DNA from: Cellulophaga lytica DSM 7489
Lineage (GTDB): Bacteria; Bacteroidota; Bacteroidia; Flavobacteriales; Flavobacteriaceae
DNA length: 64,000 nucleotides
Assembly: GCF_000190595.1 (NCBI RefSeq)
Contig: NC_015167.1
Location: 2,960,501 to 3,024,500 of the forward strand
Direction of reading: 5' to 3'
Shown here: in pieces, positions 35,100-44,150 of the stretch
Layout of the letters: each line of letters opens with the position of its first letter
Position numbering within the stretch: the stretch's first letter is position 1
The notes under the pieces: model-generated
The model's input: only the letters and a program-made list of their open reading frames with translations
The model's database searches: none
Told to the model about the DNA's origin: nothing
Position numbers and translations under genes: made by a program

Positions 35100-35705
35100 T
35101 TAATTTTTAGTACCTGTGAAAGTAGTCATGTTTAAGTTTTCGCTATTATTAACACCTTCTTTAAAAAGAACTTTTTTAACAGTTAAGGCTAAAATTTTAA
35201 TATAGAGCAATATAGATTTGTTTTTTACAAACCAAACGTCTAACTCAAATTTCTTTTCCCATGATATGGCATTTCTGCCATTAACTTGTGCCCACCCGGT
35301 AATACCAGGTTTAACATTATGGCGTTGTTTTTGAAAATCATTATATAGCGGTAAATATTGTACAAGCAATGGTCTAGGTCCAACTAAACTCATATCTCCT
35401 TTAATCACATTTAATAGCTGTGGTATTTCATCTAAAGAAAATTTTCTTATTGTATTTCCAAATTTAGTAACTCTTTGTTCAAAAGGTAAAAACTCTCCAT
35501 TTTCATCTTTTTTGTCATTCATAGATTTAAATTTAATAACCTTAAATATTTTTTCATCTTTACCGGGCCTTGGATGGTAAAAAAATACTTTACGATCATT
35601 GGTTATAAATAAGTATATGTAAACAAATATGAAAAATGGGGATAGTAAAACTAAACCTGTTATAGCAAAAATGATATCAAAAATTCTTGTAATAAAATTA
35701 TACAT
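35100..35705 (-). CDS. Initiating phosphoglycosyl transferase (PglC/WcaJ C-terminal type)
   Basis: This 201-residue monotopic membrane enzyme moves a sugar-1-phosphate from a nucleotide sugar to undecaprenyl phosphate, the first step of repeat-unit assembly. The N-terminal re-entrant hydrophobic segment covers about 8-34, the catalytic Asp92-Glu93 dyad is in FSLDEIPQ, and the VGPRP motif at 108-112 and KPGITGWAQVNGR follow, all classical for the family. Its short form lacks the large N-terminal domain of WcaJ. It lies between the PLP-fold gene (7 bp) and the PglD-FemAB fusion (20 bp), just as PglC sits near PglD and PglE in diNAcBac pathways. Confidence 0.95.
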   Translation of the reverse strand: MYNFITRIFDIIFAITGLVLLSPFFIFVYIYLFITNDRKVFFYHPRPGKDEKIFKVIKFKSMNDKKDENGEFLPFEQRVTKFGNTIRKFSLDEIPQLLNVIKGDMSLVGPRPLLVQYLPLYNDFQKQRHNVKPGITGWAQVNGRNAISWEKKFELDVWFVKNKSILLYIKILALTVKKVLFKEGVNNSENLNMTTFTGTKN

Positions 35706-35712
35706 AGTCTTT

Positions 35713-36747
35713 TTAGTGTATATTGTTAATTGTATCTATAATATGTCTCATATGTCCTTTATTGTATCTAAAATCTATATGAATATTTAAAAGATATGAC
35801 CATTCCTCTCTCTCTTTATTATGTGGCCAAAGTTCAGATGGGTAAATGTAATTAGAAATAAGTGTTTTTTTTACCTTGTCAAATTCTTCTCTGTTTTTAA
35901 ACAGTAGTTGTAAACCAAATGTACAATCAGTTTCAGAGCTTAATATTTTAAAATTTTTATTAGTATTTAAACTGTTTAAGAGTATTTCTAAGTTATTTTT
36001 TTTATAAGTTTTGTAATCTTTATTTATAAAAAGAGCTATTAAATCTTCATTTTCTTTAGTTAATTTTATTGGAGCATACTGTTTGTGTAAATATTGTTCA
36101 GATTGGTTAATAAGTTGTAAAAAATCTTTAGTTTCAATTTTATTTTTAATAAAATCACTTTTTAAACTCATTGCCAATTTTACCTTATCCCAGTTTTCAT
36201 AAAAATCATTATCTTCAATTAAATTACTTTTATAGCGGATATTACTTTTTGGCTGCCATAGTATACCACCTAATGGTATAGGGAGTGTTTTTCTTAATGA
36301 AGCAACACAATAGTCTGCCGTACTGTTTAAGCAACTAGAACTTTGCCATCCGTGAGAATGATCTTCTATAAAAATTGATTTGGTAATTAGTTTTGGAATA
36401 TTATAGGTGTAAATACCCCAAAAATTGTTTAAAATTACAATATCATTAGGGTTAGAAAAACTATGTAAATCTAAATCTTTAGCGGAAGAAAATGGATCTA
36501 TTTCATATAAATGAATGTTGGGATAACATTCTTTTAGCCAACTGGTAACATGTTGACAGTAGTATTTAGGTAACCAAATTTTAGAGATGTCTTTAGATAA
36601 ACTTATTTCATCAATAATAAATTTAATAGCATGTCTTCCTGTGTAAAACAGTTTGTAATTGGTAATATATTTATCAAGATTAAAATCCTTAATATCATCA
36701 GGTTCTACGTGATGAAAAAATGAACCAATGCCAGCTTTATTATTCAT
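35713..36747 (-). CDS. Divergent DegT-like PLP-dependent aminotransferase fold protein
   Basis: This 344-residue protein is not an ordinary DegT enzyme but keeps the fold-type I landmarks. YTGRHAIKFII (35-45) matches the start of the fold. IEDHSHG (127-133) has Asp129 where the cofactor's pyridine nitrogen is bound. SLRKTLPIPLGG (150-161) has Lys153 where the Schiff-base lysine would be. Family members make amino sugars such as diNAcBac or bacillosamine-like residues, or act as PLP dehydratases. It is shorter than the usual ~375 residues. The neighbours (PglC-like, PglD-like) fit an amino-sugar role; the actual substrate is not known. Confidence 0.68.
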   Translation of the reverse strand: MNNKAGIGSFFHHVEPDDIKDFNLDKYITNYKLFYTGRHAIKFIIDEISLSKDISKIWLPKYYCQHVTSWLKECYPNIHLYEIDPFSSAKDLDLHSFSNPNDIVILNNFWGIYTYNIPKLITKSIFIEDHSHGWQSSSCLNSTADYCVASLRKTLPIPLGGILWQPKSNIRYKSNLIEDNDFYENWDKVKLAMSLKSDFIKNKIETKDFLQLINQSEQYLHKQYAPIKLTKENEDLIALFINKDYKTYKKNNLEILLNSLNTNKNFKILSSETDCTFGLQLLFKNREEFDKVKKTLISNYIYPSELWPHNKEREEWSYLLNIHIDFRYNKGHMRHIIDTINNIH

Positions 36748-36767
36748 TAAGTACTCTAGTTTTACAC

Positions 36768-36775
36768 CAAAAATA
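36768..36775 (-). promoter_or_regulatory. Possible -7 box for the PLP/PGT/fusion genes
   Basis: TATTTTTG on the minus strand matches TAnnTTTG and lies 21 bp before the start at 36747, in the only sizeable gap (103 bp) of this block. No -33 TTG was found. The gap also has a short ACCATA/TATGGT hairpin at 36809-36826. Confidence 0.35.
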
Positions 36776-36850
36776 GTTAAAAAATATTGCTGATTTTAAT
36801 ATGCTTATACCATATAGATGTATGGTGCTATTATATAGATAAAAGTACTT

Positions 36851-37867
36851 TTAAATTTTTAAAAGCTTGTCACATTTAGCAAAAGTAATATTTTCCTTAT
36901 AGTTATTATGTTTGTCTACATCATTGTTGTTTCTAAGCCAGTCTAAATATATAGCAGCTGTATTAATACCTGCTTCATGAGAAAAAGGATAACCGCCACC
37001 AAATCTTGGATTTAATTCTAAAACATATACAATGTTGTTTTTTATAAAAACATCACAATCTAAATTTCCAATATGGCCTAGTTTATTAGAAATTATTTCC
37101 CCTACAGTACTTATTTCTTTATTAACAACAGACATAGCTTTGTCTGTTTCTCCAGACCTCATAGCAATTTTTTCTCTTGCAAATGTTCCGTAGTAGTTAC
37201 CACTAAAATTGTTTAAAATATCTAACCCGTATTCTATACCTTCAATTTTTTCTTGAATTAAAATGGCCTCATCAATATAGTTTTTACTAACAGTATTTAA
37301 AATTGTGTTTTTTAATTTTATTTTCTGAAGTTTATATACCAATTCTAGCTCATCAAAATTAGAGACAGTTTCAATACCTATAGATGCACTTCCCCACCTT
37401 GGTTTAATAATTAAAGGGAAATTTAATTTATTAGTTTTAAGGTCTTTTACAACTAAATCTATATTAATATAAGTATTGGGTGTACGCAAGTTAGAAGATT
37501 TAATAAACTTAAATGTTTCCCATTTGTCAAAAGCTATATCTATTACTTTCTCGGAAGATAGTATAACTCTGGTACCTTGTTGTTTAAAAATATTAGTATG
37601 TTTAGCTAGTAATGGTAATTCTAAATCATTTAAAGAGATAACTGCGTCTACCTTATAATCCCTACAAATTTTTAATAAAGTATCAACATAGGTGTCATCA
37701 TAAATACTAGGGACTGTAATAGAAATATCAGCATCTACTAATGCAGGAGCATTACTTTGCATATCGGTAGCAATTATGGCTCCATTTTTATTTAGAGCTT
37801 CTTTAAAATAATTAATTAAGTAATTTCTTCTCCCGGCGCAAGTAAATAAAATATTAATTTTATCCAT
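36851..37867 (-). CDS. ATP-grasp ligase (CarB-like) of polysaccharide locus
   Basis: This 338-residue protein has an N-terminal pre-ATP-grasp part (ILFTCAGRRNYLINYF) and an ATP-grasp domain with the lysine-rich strand (FPLIIKPRWGSASIG near 153-167) and the metal site Glu284/Asn286 in LELNPRFGGG. Such enzymes join a carboxylate, often an amino acid, to an amine or thiol with ATP. Relatives labelled 'carbamoyl-phosphate synthase large subunit-like' are common in Bacteroidota O-antigen loci. It starts 26 bp after the CapK-like gene, so these two are one unit. The substrate is not known. Confidence 0.85.
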   Translation of the reverse strand: MDKINILFTCAGRRNYLINYFKEALNKNGAIIATDMQSNAPALVDADISITVPSIYDDTYVDTLLKICRDYKVDAVISLNDLELPLLAKHTNIFKQQGTRVILSSEKVIDIAFDKWETFKFIKSSNLRTPNTYINIDLVVKDLKTNKLNFPLIIKPRWGSASIGIETVSNFDELELVYKLQKIKLKNTILNTVSKNYIDEAILIQEKIEGIEYGLDILNNFSGNYYGTFAREKIAMRSGETDKAMSVVNKEISTVGEIISNKLGHIGNLDCDVFIKNNIVYVLELNPRFGGGYPFSHEAGINTAAIYLDWLRNNNDVDKHNNYKENITFAKCDKLLKI

Positions 37868-37893
37868 ATAAATAAGCTTTGCTATATATTTAA

Positions 37894-39198
37894 TTAAGGT
37901 TTGTATAAATTAACAGATATTTTTCTCTTGCCAGATTTTAAGGATGGTATTTCTTTTACATACTCCACATCTATACTTGCATCTAAGCCAATATCGTTTT
38001 TAAATTTACTTATTAGTAGTGATTCTCTTGTAAACTTAACATTAGTATTAATTTTAATTTTAAATTTTATTTTATCAAGTTGTATAAATTGCAATTGTTC
38101 TATTTCAGGAAAATCATATACATAAGCATGCATTGTAAACGGGTTTAAAATTTCACCGTTTGTTTTGTATAATGCATCCATTCTTCTGCCTTGAATACTT
38201 TTTAGTTTAGGTATTTCATCTTTACTGCTGTAGGTAAGTATGCCTAGGTCACCAGTATCGTACCTAATCATAGGAGTTGCTAAATTATATAGGTCTGTAA
38301 CTACAATTCTACCTACTTCATCTTTTTTAGCAGGTTCATCTTTTTCTAAATCTAAAACTTCTACAATATAACTTGCCCAGTTAATTGTAAAAAAGTTGTC
38401 ATCTTTTGTTTGTTGAGCAATAATACCGTTTTCTACGTTAGAATATCTTGAAACTGTAGGAGTCTTAAAATAATATTCCATTTTTTCCTTTACATCACTA
38501 CCAAGCCTTTCAGAAATGGCTATTATAGATGTAATATTGCAATCTATAGGGGCGTAATTATTTTTTTCTAAGTATCTGCAAATAGTTTCAAATCCAGAAG
38601 CATATCCTAACCAACCTTTGTTGCTACTATCTTTCTCTAATTTCAAAATTAGATTTTTTAAATATGTATCATTAAGGTCACTAACATCTAACTGTACTGA
38701 GTTTTGTAACCAAGCAATTAACTTGGGTTTTCTATAATATGCTGCCCATAACCTTAAATAAAGTAACTTTTGACCTAATGTAAAGCCAGATAGTTTTGCG
38801 TAATACAGGGTGTCTGCTGTATTTCTTATTTTTTTTCTTTTAGTTTGGTATATCTTAAATGGTGAGCCAGTAGATCCACTGGTTTTTACAATATTAACTT
38901 TGCTAGAGTTGGTGTCACAAATAGTAATGTCTAAAAAATTATCTTTAATATCTTTCTTTGTTACTACAGGAAAATCTAGTAAAGATGTATGGCCTTTAAG
39001 TTTATTATAATATTTAGTGCTATTTACGGCTGTACTTAAAAGTTTGTTCAGTTGTATTTTTTGCTCTTTTAAAAGAGTAGTGTAGGATTTAATTTGATGT
39101 AGACGATGAATATCTTTAAAGTCTTTTTTTATAGGACTCCCTTTAAAAAAATCTAAACTCCAAAAAGTATAATTTCTAATCTGTTCTAATACATTCAT
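37894..39198 (-). CDS. CapK/PaaK-like adenylate-forming ligase
   Basis: This 434-residue protein is of the phenylacetate-CoA ligase/CapK branch of adenylate-forming enzymes. The phosphate loop SGSTGSPFK is near residue 107 and the RYDTGDLGIL motif near residue 302 binds the adenylate ribose. Known relatives activate aryl or acyl acids; CapK-type genes recur in capsule loci with unproved function. ATG39198 is chosen; a TTG 12 bp upstream (39210) would add four residues and is less likely. It is the promoter-proximal gene of the minus-strand block and is divergent from the lipoprotein pair. Confidence 0.87.
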   Translation of the reverse strand: MNVLEQIRNYTFWSLDFFKGSPIKKDFKDIHRLHQIKSYTTLLKEQKIQLNKLLSTAVNSTKYYNKLKGHTSLLDFPVVTKKDIKDNFLDITICDTNSSKVNIVKTSGSTGSPFKIYQTKRKKIRNTADTLYYAKLSGFTLGQKLLYLRLWAAYYRKPKLIAWLQNSVQLDVSDLNDTYLKNLILKLEKDSSNKGWLGYASGFETICRYLEKNNYAPIDCNITSIIAISERLGSDVKEKMEYYFKTPTVSRYSNVENGIIAQQTKDDNFFTINWASYIVEVLDLEKDEPAKKDEVGRIVVTDLYNLATPMIRYDTGDLGILTYSSKDEIPKLKSIQGRRMDALYKTNGEILNPFTMHAYVYDFPEIEQLQFIQLDKIKFKIKINTNVKFTRESLLISKFKNDIGLDASIDVEYVKEIPSLKSGKRKISVNLYKP

Positions 39199-39642
39199 AA
39201 TACAAAACAAAAACAGTTATGGTGTAGCTGGTAATATATTAAAAAAAAATACAATGGTAATTTGTGGCTACAATATTATTACTGCAAGTAAAACATTTTT
39301 TTATTAATAAAATTGTATTTCTTTTTAGTGCGCTATTTAGGTGTTTGTAAATTTTTATAAGAAAAATAATGTTAATTAAAAAAATATAAGAAAAAGTATA
39401 GATGAAATAATCCAAATGTCGGTTTAACTACGTACTTTAATCGAATATTAGTTAATTAATTACAATAATTTAGTTTTTAAACGTTAGTAGTTTAATAGAT
39501 TATAAAAGTGTAATGTTATAAAAAAGTTATTTTAAATGTATTTTATCGATTATTTATGCTTTTCATCTGTTTATTTAAAAATGAACACCTACTTTTGCAC
39601 CTTAAAAAATAATACAAACGTTTCCCCAAAAAACTTACTATT
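39199..39642. other. 444-bp intergenic region at the divergent centre of the polysaccharide locus
   Basis: There is no gene-like frame. It is extremely AT-rich, with long A and T tracts. It must hold promoters for the minus-strand ligase block and for the plus-strand lipoproteins. A clear rightward -7 box lies at 39590-39597; the best leftward match is TACCATTG at 39252-39259 (one mismatch). No hairpin of note was seen. Confidence 0.7.
39590..39597 (+). promoter_or_regulatory. Promoter -7 box for the lipoprotein operon
   Basis: TACTTTTG followed by CACC is an exact TAnnTTTG match in the form often seen at strong Bacteroidota promoters. It leaves a leader of about 40 bases before the ATG at 39643. 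The -33 region (TCTGTTTA around 39566) is a poor match. Confidence 0.6.
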
Positions 39643-41619
39643 ATGCAGTTAACTAAATTTACAAGCAAGTTTATGCTTTTTTTAATTTTCATTTGCTTAA
39701 TGTCTTGTTCTCAAGACTCAGACTTATTGGCAGACCTAATATTAGAAGAAAAGGAAGAAATTATAGAACCAAGTGACCCTGTAACTGGTTCAGATGAGGA
39801 CCCTTATAAAGATAAAGATTTTAGTAATCCAAACAAAATAGTTGGGAGTTATTATCCAACTTCTCAAGAAGATATTACAAATGCAGATAACGCTAATAAA
39901 AAGGCAATTATAACAAATTCTTTTACTTGTAACAACTGTACATTTGCCGCAAACCAAACTATAGAGCCTGCAGGTGGTGTAATTACAGGAGAAAATATTA
40001 ACTTAAACAATGCTTTTATAGAAAATACATACAAGCAAGCTTTTTCAAGTTCTACAACGTTTACGGGTATCTATGATAAATCAAGGTTAAGTATAGAGGT
40101 TTTTGGCGCAATTTCTGGAGATGGTGTAGATGATTCTGCGGCAATTGATGCTGCTATAAATAATATAGAGGTTGCTACCGCTAGTCCAAATGGTTTGTAT
40201 GTTAAAAACAAGCCATCTACATACAAAAGAGAAGGTAATTTTGATTGGAATTTAAACGGAGCAAAAATAGAGACCACCAGTAATTCTGATTTTAGAATAA
40301 ATACTTTTGATGTTGATTATATTTTTACGTTTTATAATTTAAGTCCTAGAATTTATAATGGTGAGTTTGATGGTACAGACACTTATGGGAGGTTAATTTG
40401 GTTAAGAGGGCAACAAAGTTTCTATTTTGCAGATTTAAATGTACACAATTACCATTCAACATCTAATGCTAGAGGAATAGCTTTTAGAGTCAATATGTAT
40501 CCACAGTCTTATGGGTTTAACAAAGGTGAGTTTTATCGTAATACCATTAATAACATAAGTTCTGCTTCTGATGGTATAGCTAATAATGTTAATGGATTAA
40601 GCAAAGGAATTTTGCTAGGATTGTATGAAGATGGAGCTGCTGATGTTTTTTTGGAAGATAATATAATTACAAATATTATTGGTGATGATGCTGAGTGCTT
40701 GTATATAGCTCCTCATGGTTCTGCTACTATGGATAATAACGTTAATTTTTATTTAACTAATGAAACTTACAAATACGCAAAACGTAGACAAGCTAAAATA
40801 ACTGTTTCTAATGTGCATATTAGAGATTCTTATTTTGAGGCACCTGGTGTAGCACAAGATTTTAACGGACAAGCGGCGGTAATTTTAGGTGTTTTTAGCA
40901 CAAAAAAAGGACAAACCAATAAAAATTTTGAATTGATAAATTCAGATTTGGTTTCTAACAACATACCAACTATGGGTGCTATAGCTGTTACTGAACTTGA
41001 GGATGCAAAAATTATAGGAAACAGAATTACTTTTAGTGATATTTCTAATTATCCTGGGTTAACTTTAGGTTCTGGCACTACAGGGTATTATGGTGTATTA
41101 ATAAATAACACAATAAAAGAAAATGAGTTTACAAATTGTGGTGTAGAAATAGCACGTATTTTTGACCCACAAAATGGACCTGTAGTTATAGATGAAAGTA
41201 CATTTAATTACAATTGGGGCGGTAACAATCCAGGCAATTATGTAGGAGTTTTACGTTACTCGTCTAGCTCTAATGCTACTGTTACTGGTGCTGTTACTTT
41301 AAAGAATAGTGCAGTAAACTATAGTGCAGGTAAAGTTTTTAATTTATTTAGCGGGGTAGTGGTTAGCATAGTATCTAGTGTGGAAAATTTAACAATAGAC
41401 AATGTTACCGTAAATTATAAAGGTTTATCTGGTGTTGGGCAAGCATTTGGGTATATAGGATCAAAAAATAGTTCTAATTTTGGAAATACCAATGCCATTA
41501 CAAATTGTACCATAAATGGAGCGTTGGCAACAGGCGCAATAAAGGTAACCGGCTCTAATAAAACAGTTAAAATTAGCAATAGTAAAGATAGTGCTGGATT
41601 ACCAATTACTGTCTTTTAA
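39643..41619 (+). CDS. Surface-type lipoprotein with pectate-lyase/tailspike-like beta-helix
   Basis: This 658-residue protein has a lipoprotein leader ending LMSC (Cys22) followed by acidic residues, then a low-complexity Asp/Glu/Pro linker. A pectate_lyase_3-type start, EVFGAISGDGVDDSAAI, is near residue 150, followed by long runs of short beta-strand repeats rich in Asn, Gly and Ser to about residue 650, the look of a right-handed parallel beta-helix. Such proteins bind or cut acidic polysaccharides, as in lyases, epimerases and phage tailspikes. It has no catalytic signature I can name, so lyase, epimerase or binding protein are all open. It precedes a deacetylase lipoprotein by 11 bp. 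Confidence 0.82.
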   Translation: MQLTKFTSKFMLFLIFICLMSCSQDSDLLADLILEEKEEIIEPSDPVTGSDEDPYKDKDFSNPNKIVGSYYPTSQEDITNADNANKKAIITNSFTCNNCTFAANQTIEPAGGVITGENINLNNAFIENTYKQAFSSSTTFTGIYDKSRLSIEVFGAISGDGVDDSAAIDAAINNIEVATASPNGLYVKNKPSTYKREGNFDWNLNGAKIETTSNSDFRINTFDVDYIFTFYNLSPRIYNGEFDGTDTYGRLIWLRGQQSFYFADLNVHNYHSTSNARGIAFRVNMYPQSYGFNKGEFYRNTINNISSASDGIANNVNGLSKGILLGLYEDGAADVFLEDNIITNIIGDDAECLYIAPHGSATMDNNVNFYLTNETYKYAKRRQAKITVSNVHIRDSYFEAPGVAQDFNGQAAVILGVFSTKKGQTNKNFELINSDLVSNNIPTMGAIAVTELEDAKIIGNRITFSDISNYPGLTLGSGTTGYYGVLINNTIKENEFTNCGVEIARIFDPQNGPVVIDESTFNYNWGGNNPGNYVGVLRYSSSSNATVTGAVTLKNSAVNYSAGKVFNLFSGVVVSIVSSVENLTIDNVTVNYKGLSGVGQAFGYIGSKNSSNFGNTNAITNCTINGALATGAIKVTGSNKTVKISNSKDSAGLPITVF

Positions 41620-41630
41620 AAAAGTATTAT

Positions 41631-42788
41631 ATGTTTATGTTCAAAATTAGATTCTTTTTTATTGTTAATTTTGCTTTTTTTTTAATGATTAATAGTTCTT
41701 GTAGTAAGGATATTGATGAGATAATAGATACTGTAGTTGTGCAGGAAAATGATAGTGTACCTGATGTTGTTCCAAAAAACGCAAAAGACAGTTTAGGAAT
41801 CATAAGTTATATTGAGCTGCCACCTGAAGGTACAAACGGATTTGGAGTAGAAGACTTAGACGTAGAGATTGCTACTTGGTTTGGGTTTAAACGTTCTTCA
41901 GTTACTCATACATGGGATGATAGTAATTATAACCAAATTAATATAGCTATACCCTTGTATGATAGCTTTAACTTAAAAACTACGTTATTTAGTCTTCCTA
42001 ATAAAATTAAGGACTGGGAACCTTATAAAAAAGCATATGATAACGGACATGAAGTAGCTAGTCATTCATTAAATCATTTAAATTTTGAAAAAATAACAAG
42101 TAGTCAAATTGAAAATGAGCTGAAAGAATCAAAAAATGAAATTAATAAAAAAATGCAAACTGTTAATTGTTTAACATTTGCATATCCATATTGTACTTCC
42201 GAATCATATGGTTTAACTGAGAAATATTATATAGCTGCACGATCATGTAAAAATAGTATTCAGAGTAATAAGCCATCAGATTATTACGATTTAGGCGGCG
42301 TTTTATGTGGAGAAACAACACAGTATTTTTTAGGAGAACAATTAAATGATTTGGCACAAAAATCGATTGACACTAATGGATGGGCAATTTATTTATTTCA
42401 TAACATTGACACTGAAGGAGGTTTTTCTGTAAATTCTCAAGAATTAAAAAAACACCTTACTTATCTTAATCAAAATATAAATATTTATTGGGTTGCAACT
42501 TTTGTTGATGTTGTTAAATATATCAAAGAAAGAGAAGCAGCAACTTTAAAAGTCGAAAATCAAACTTCAAACCTTATTGAAATTTCTATTACTGATAATT
42601 TAGATGATAGTATCTATAATCATCCAATTACGGTTAAAAAAAAGATTCCTTTTGAAACTATTGATTCTTCTTTAGTAGTTAAACAATCAAATGTTCAATT
42701 GGATTATGGAATTGCAAAATTAGGAGCTTCTAAGTTTGTGATTTTTAATGCAACTCCTGATAAGGGTACTGTGAGTATTTCTTTCTAA
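41631..42788 (+). CDS. Polysaccharide deacetylase (NodB/CE4) family lipoprotein
   Basis: This 385-residue protein has a lipoprotein leader ending SSC (Cys24), followed by SKDID, which resembles surface-export signals of Bacteroidota lipoproteins. The NodB-like domain shows THTWDDS with Asp96/Asp97 (motif 1) and HSLNH with metal ligands His145 and His149 (motif 2). A C-terminal beta domain of about 100 residues follows. CE4 enzymes remove N- or O-acetyl groups from sugars. It forms an operon with the beta-helix lipoprotein upstream, suggesting both act on the polymer outside the cell. A weak hairpin with a T-run follows at about 42815-42838. Confidence 0.85.
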   Translation: MFMFKIRFFFIVNFAFFLMINSSCSKDIDEIIDTVVVQENDSVPDVVPKNAKDSLGIISYIELPPEGTNGFGVEDLDVEIATWFGFKRSSVTHTWDDSNYNQINIAIPLYDSFNLKTTLFSLPNKIKDWEPYKKAYDNGHEVASHSLNHLNFEKITSSQIENELKESKNEINKKMQTVNCLTFAYPYCTSESYGLTEKYYIAARSCKNSIQSNKPSDYYDLGGVLCGETTQYFLGEQLNDLAQKSIDTNGWAIYLFHNIDTEGGFSVNSQELKKHLTYLNQNINIYWVATFVDVVKYIKEREAATLKVENQTSNLIEISITDNLDDSIYNHPITVKKKIPFETIDSSLVVKQSNVQLDYGIAKLGASKFVIFNATPDKGTVSISF

Positions 42789-42946
42789 TTTACCATCCTT
42801 CTTTATTGAGAATATAAGTGTATCACCTTTTTTATTCTTATTTGTGTTTAACTTATCTAATTAATGTTACCGTTTGTAGATTAATACAAGTTAATACATT
42901 AAAATAACTGACATTTGTAGGTGTGTAAGTTTAGGTGTACAAATAC

Positions 42947-42954
42947 TATATTTG
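42947..42954 (+). promoter_or_regulatory. Candidate promoter -7 box for gmd
   Basis: TATATTTG is an exact TAnnTTTG match, 73 bp before the gmd start in the 239-bp gap after the deacetylase gene. It suggests a separate transcript starting with gmd. The -33 region is not clear. Confidence 0.5.
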
Positions 42955-43027
42955 TGTTGTGCTTAGTAATAGATTTGCGCATAAAGTATAAAAAATAAAC
43001 ACAACTATAAAAGAATATACTACAACT

Positions 43028-44149
43028 ATGTCAGATAAGAAAGTAGCTTTAATAACAGGGGTAACAGGCCAAGATGGCGCTTATTTAAGTGAATTTTTAC
43101 TAAAAAAAGGGTATGAGGTACACGGTTTAAAGAGGCGTTCCTCATTATTTAATACAGATAGGATAGACCACTTGTACCAAGATCCACATATAGAGAACAG
43201 AAATTTTATTTTGCACTATGGTGATATGACTGATAGTACAAATTTAATTAGACTTATACAAGAAATACAACCTGATGAGATATACAACTTGGCAGCAATG
43301 AGTCATGTACACGTGTCTTTTGAAGTTCCAGAGTACACCGCTAATGCAGATGGTATAGGAACCTTACGTATATTAGACGCAGTACGTATGTTAGGTTTGT
43401 CTAATAAAACAAGAATCTACCAAGCTTCAACCTCAGAGTTATACGGAAAAGTACAAGAGGTTCCTCAATCAGAAACAACTCCATTTTACCCTAGAAGTCC
43501 GTATGCAGTAGCAAAAATGTACGCATATTGGATAACAGTAAATTACAGAGAGGCGTATAATATGTATGCATGTAATGGTATATTATTTAATCATGAATCA
43601 CCTATACGAGGAGAAACATTTGTAACACGAAAAATTACAAGAGCCACAGCAAAAATAGCATTGGGTTTACAAGATAAATTTTACTTAGGAAATTTAGATG
43701 CCGAACGCGATTGGGGTCATGCAAAAGACTACGTTCGTATGATGTGGATGATACTACAAGCAGATGAGCCAGAAGATTGGGTTATAGCAACAGGCAAAAC
43801 AACAAAGGTGCGAGAGTTTGTGAAAATGAGTTTTGCAGAAGCTGGTATAGAGTTAGAGTTTAAAGGAAGTGGGGTAGAAGAAAAAGCTTATGTTGTAAAA
43901 TGTAGCAATCCAGATTATCAATTAGAGATTGGAAAAGAGGTACTGTCTGTAGATCCAAAATACTTTAGACCAACCGAGGTAGAGCTATTAATTGGAGACC
44001 CAACTAAGGCAAAAACAAAATTAGGGTGGACAGTAGAGTATGAGTTGGCTGACTTGGTAAAAGATATGGTTCAGAGCGATTTAAAGCTAATGCAAAAAGA
44101 GCAGTATTTAAAAGACGGGGGATACCGAATTTTAAACTACTTTGAGTAA
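43028..44149 (+). CDS. gmd: GDP-mannose 4,6-dehydratase
   Basis: This 373-residue SDR enzyme converts GDP-mannose to GDP-4-keto-6-deoxymannose, the first step to GDP-L-fucose and related 6-deoxy sugars. The NAD(P) motif [12 protein letters not shown] is near residue 9, the LKRRSS motif follows, and the [12 protein letters not shown] segment has the catalytic Tyr-x3-Lys. The length and motifs are standard. The next gene, GDP-fucose synthase, starts 1 bp after its stop codon, so the two are co-translated as the complete GDP-L-fucose pathway. Confidence 0.97.
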   Translation: MSDKKVALITGVTGQDGAYLSEFLLKKGYEVHGLKRRSSLFNTDRIDHLYQDPHIENRNFILHYGDMTDSTNLIRLIQEIQPDEIYNLAAMSHVHVSFEVPEYTANADGIGTLRILDAVRMLGLSNKTRIYQASTSELYGKVQEVPQSETTPFYPRSPYAVAKMYAYWITVNYREAYNMYACNGILFNHESPIRGETFVTRKITRATAKIALGLQDKFYLGNLDAERDWGHAKDYVRMMWMILQADEPEDWVIATGKTTKVREFVKMSFAEAGIELEFKGSGVEEKAYVVKCSNPDYQLEIGKEVLSVDPKYFRPTEVELLIGDPTKAKTKLGWTVEYELADLVKDMVQSDLKLMQKEQYLKDGGYRILNYFE

Positions 44150-44150
44150 T

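Noticed and set aside
39199..39210. TTG start 12 bp upstream for the CapK-like ligase
   Set aside because: ATG39198 is in frame, and the four extra residues carry no conserved feature.
39643..41619. Prophage tailspike reading for the beta-helix protein
   Set aside because: It has a lipoprotein leader and no other phage genes are near; a bacterial surface protein fits better.
42815..42838. Possible terminator after the deacetylase gene
   Set aside because: There is a T-run, but the stem is about 5 bp with a bulge, too weak to list as a feature.
44142..44150. TTG start for GDP-L-fucose synthase overlapping gmd
   Set aside because: An ATG at 44151, directly after the gmd stop, is a more usual start and loses no conserved residue.
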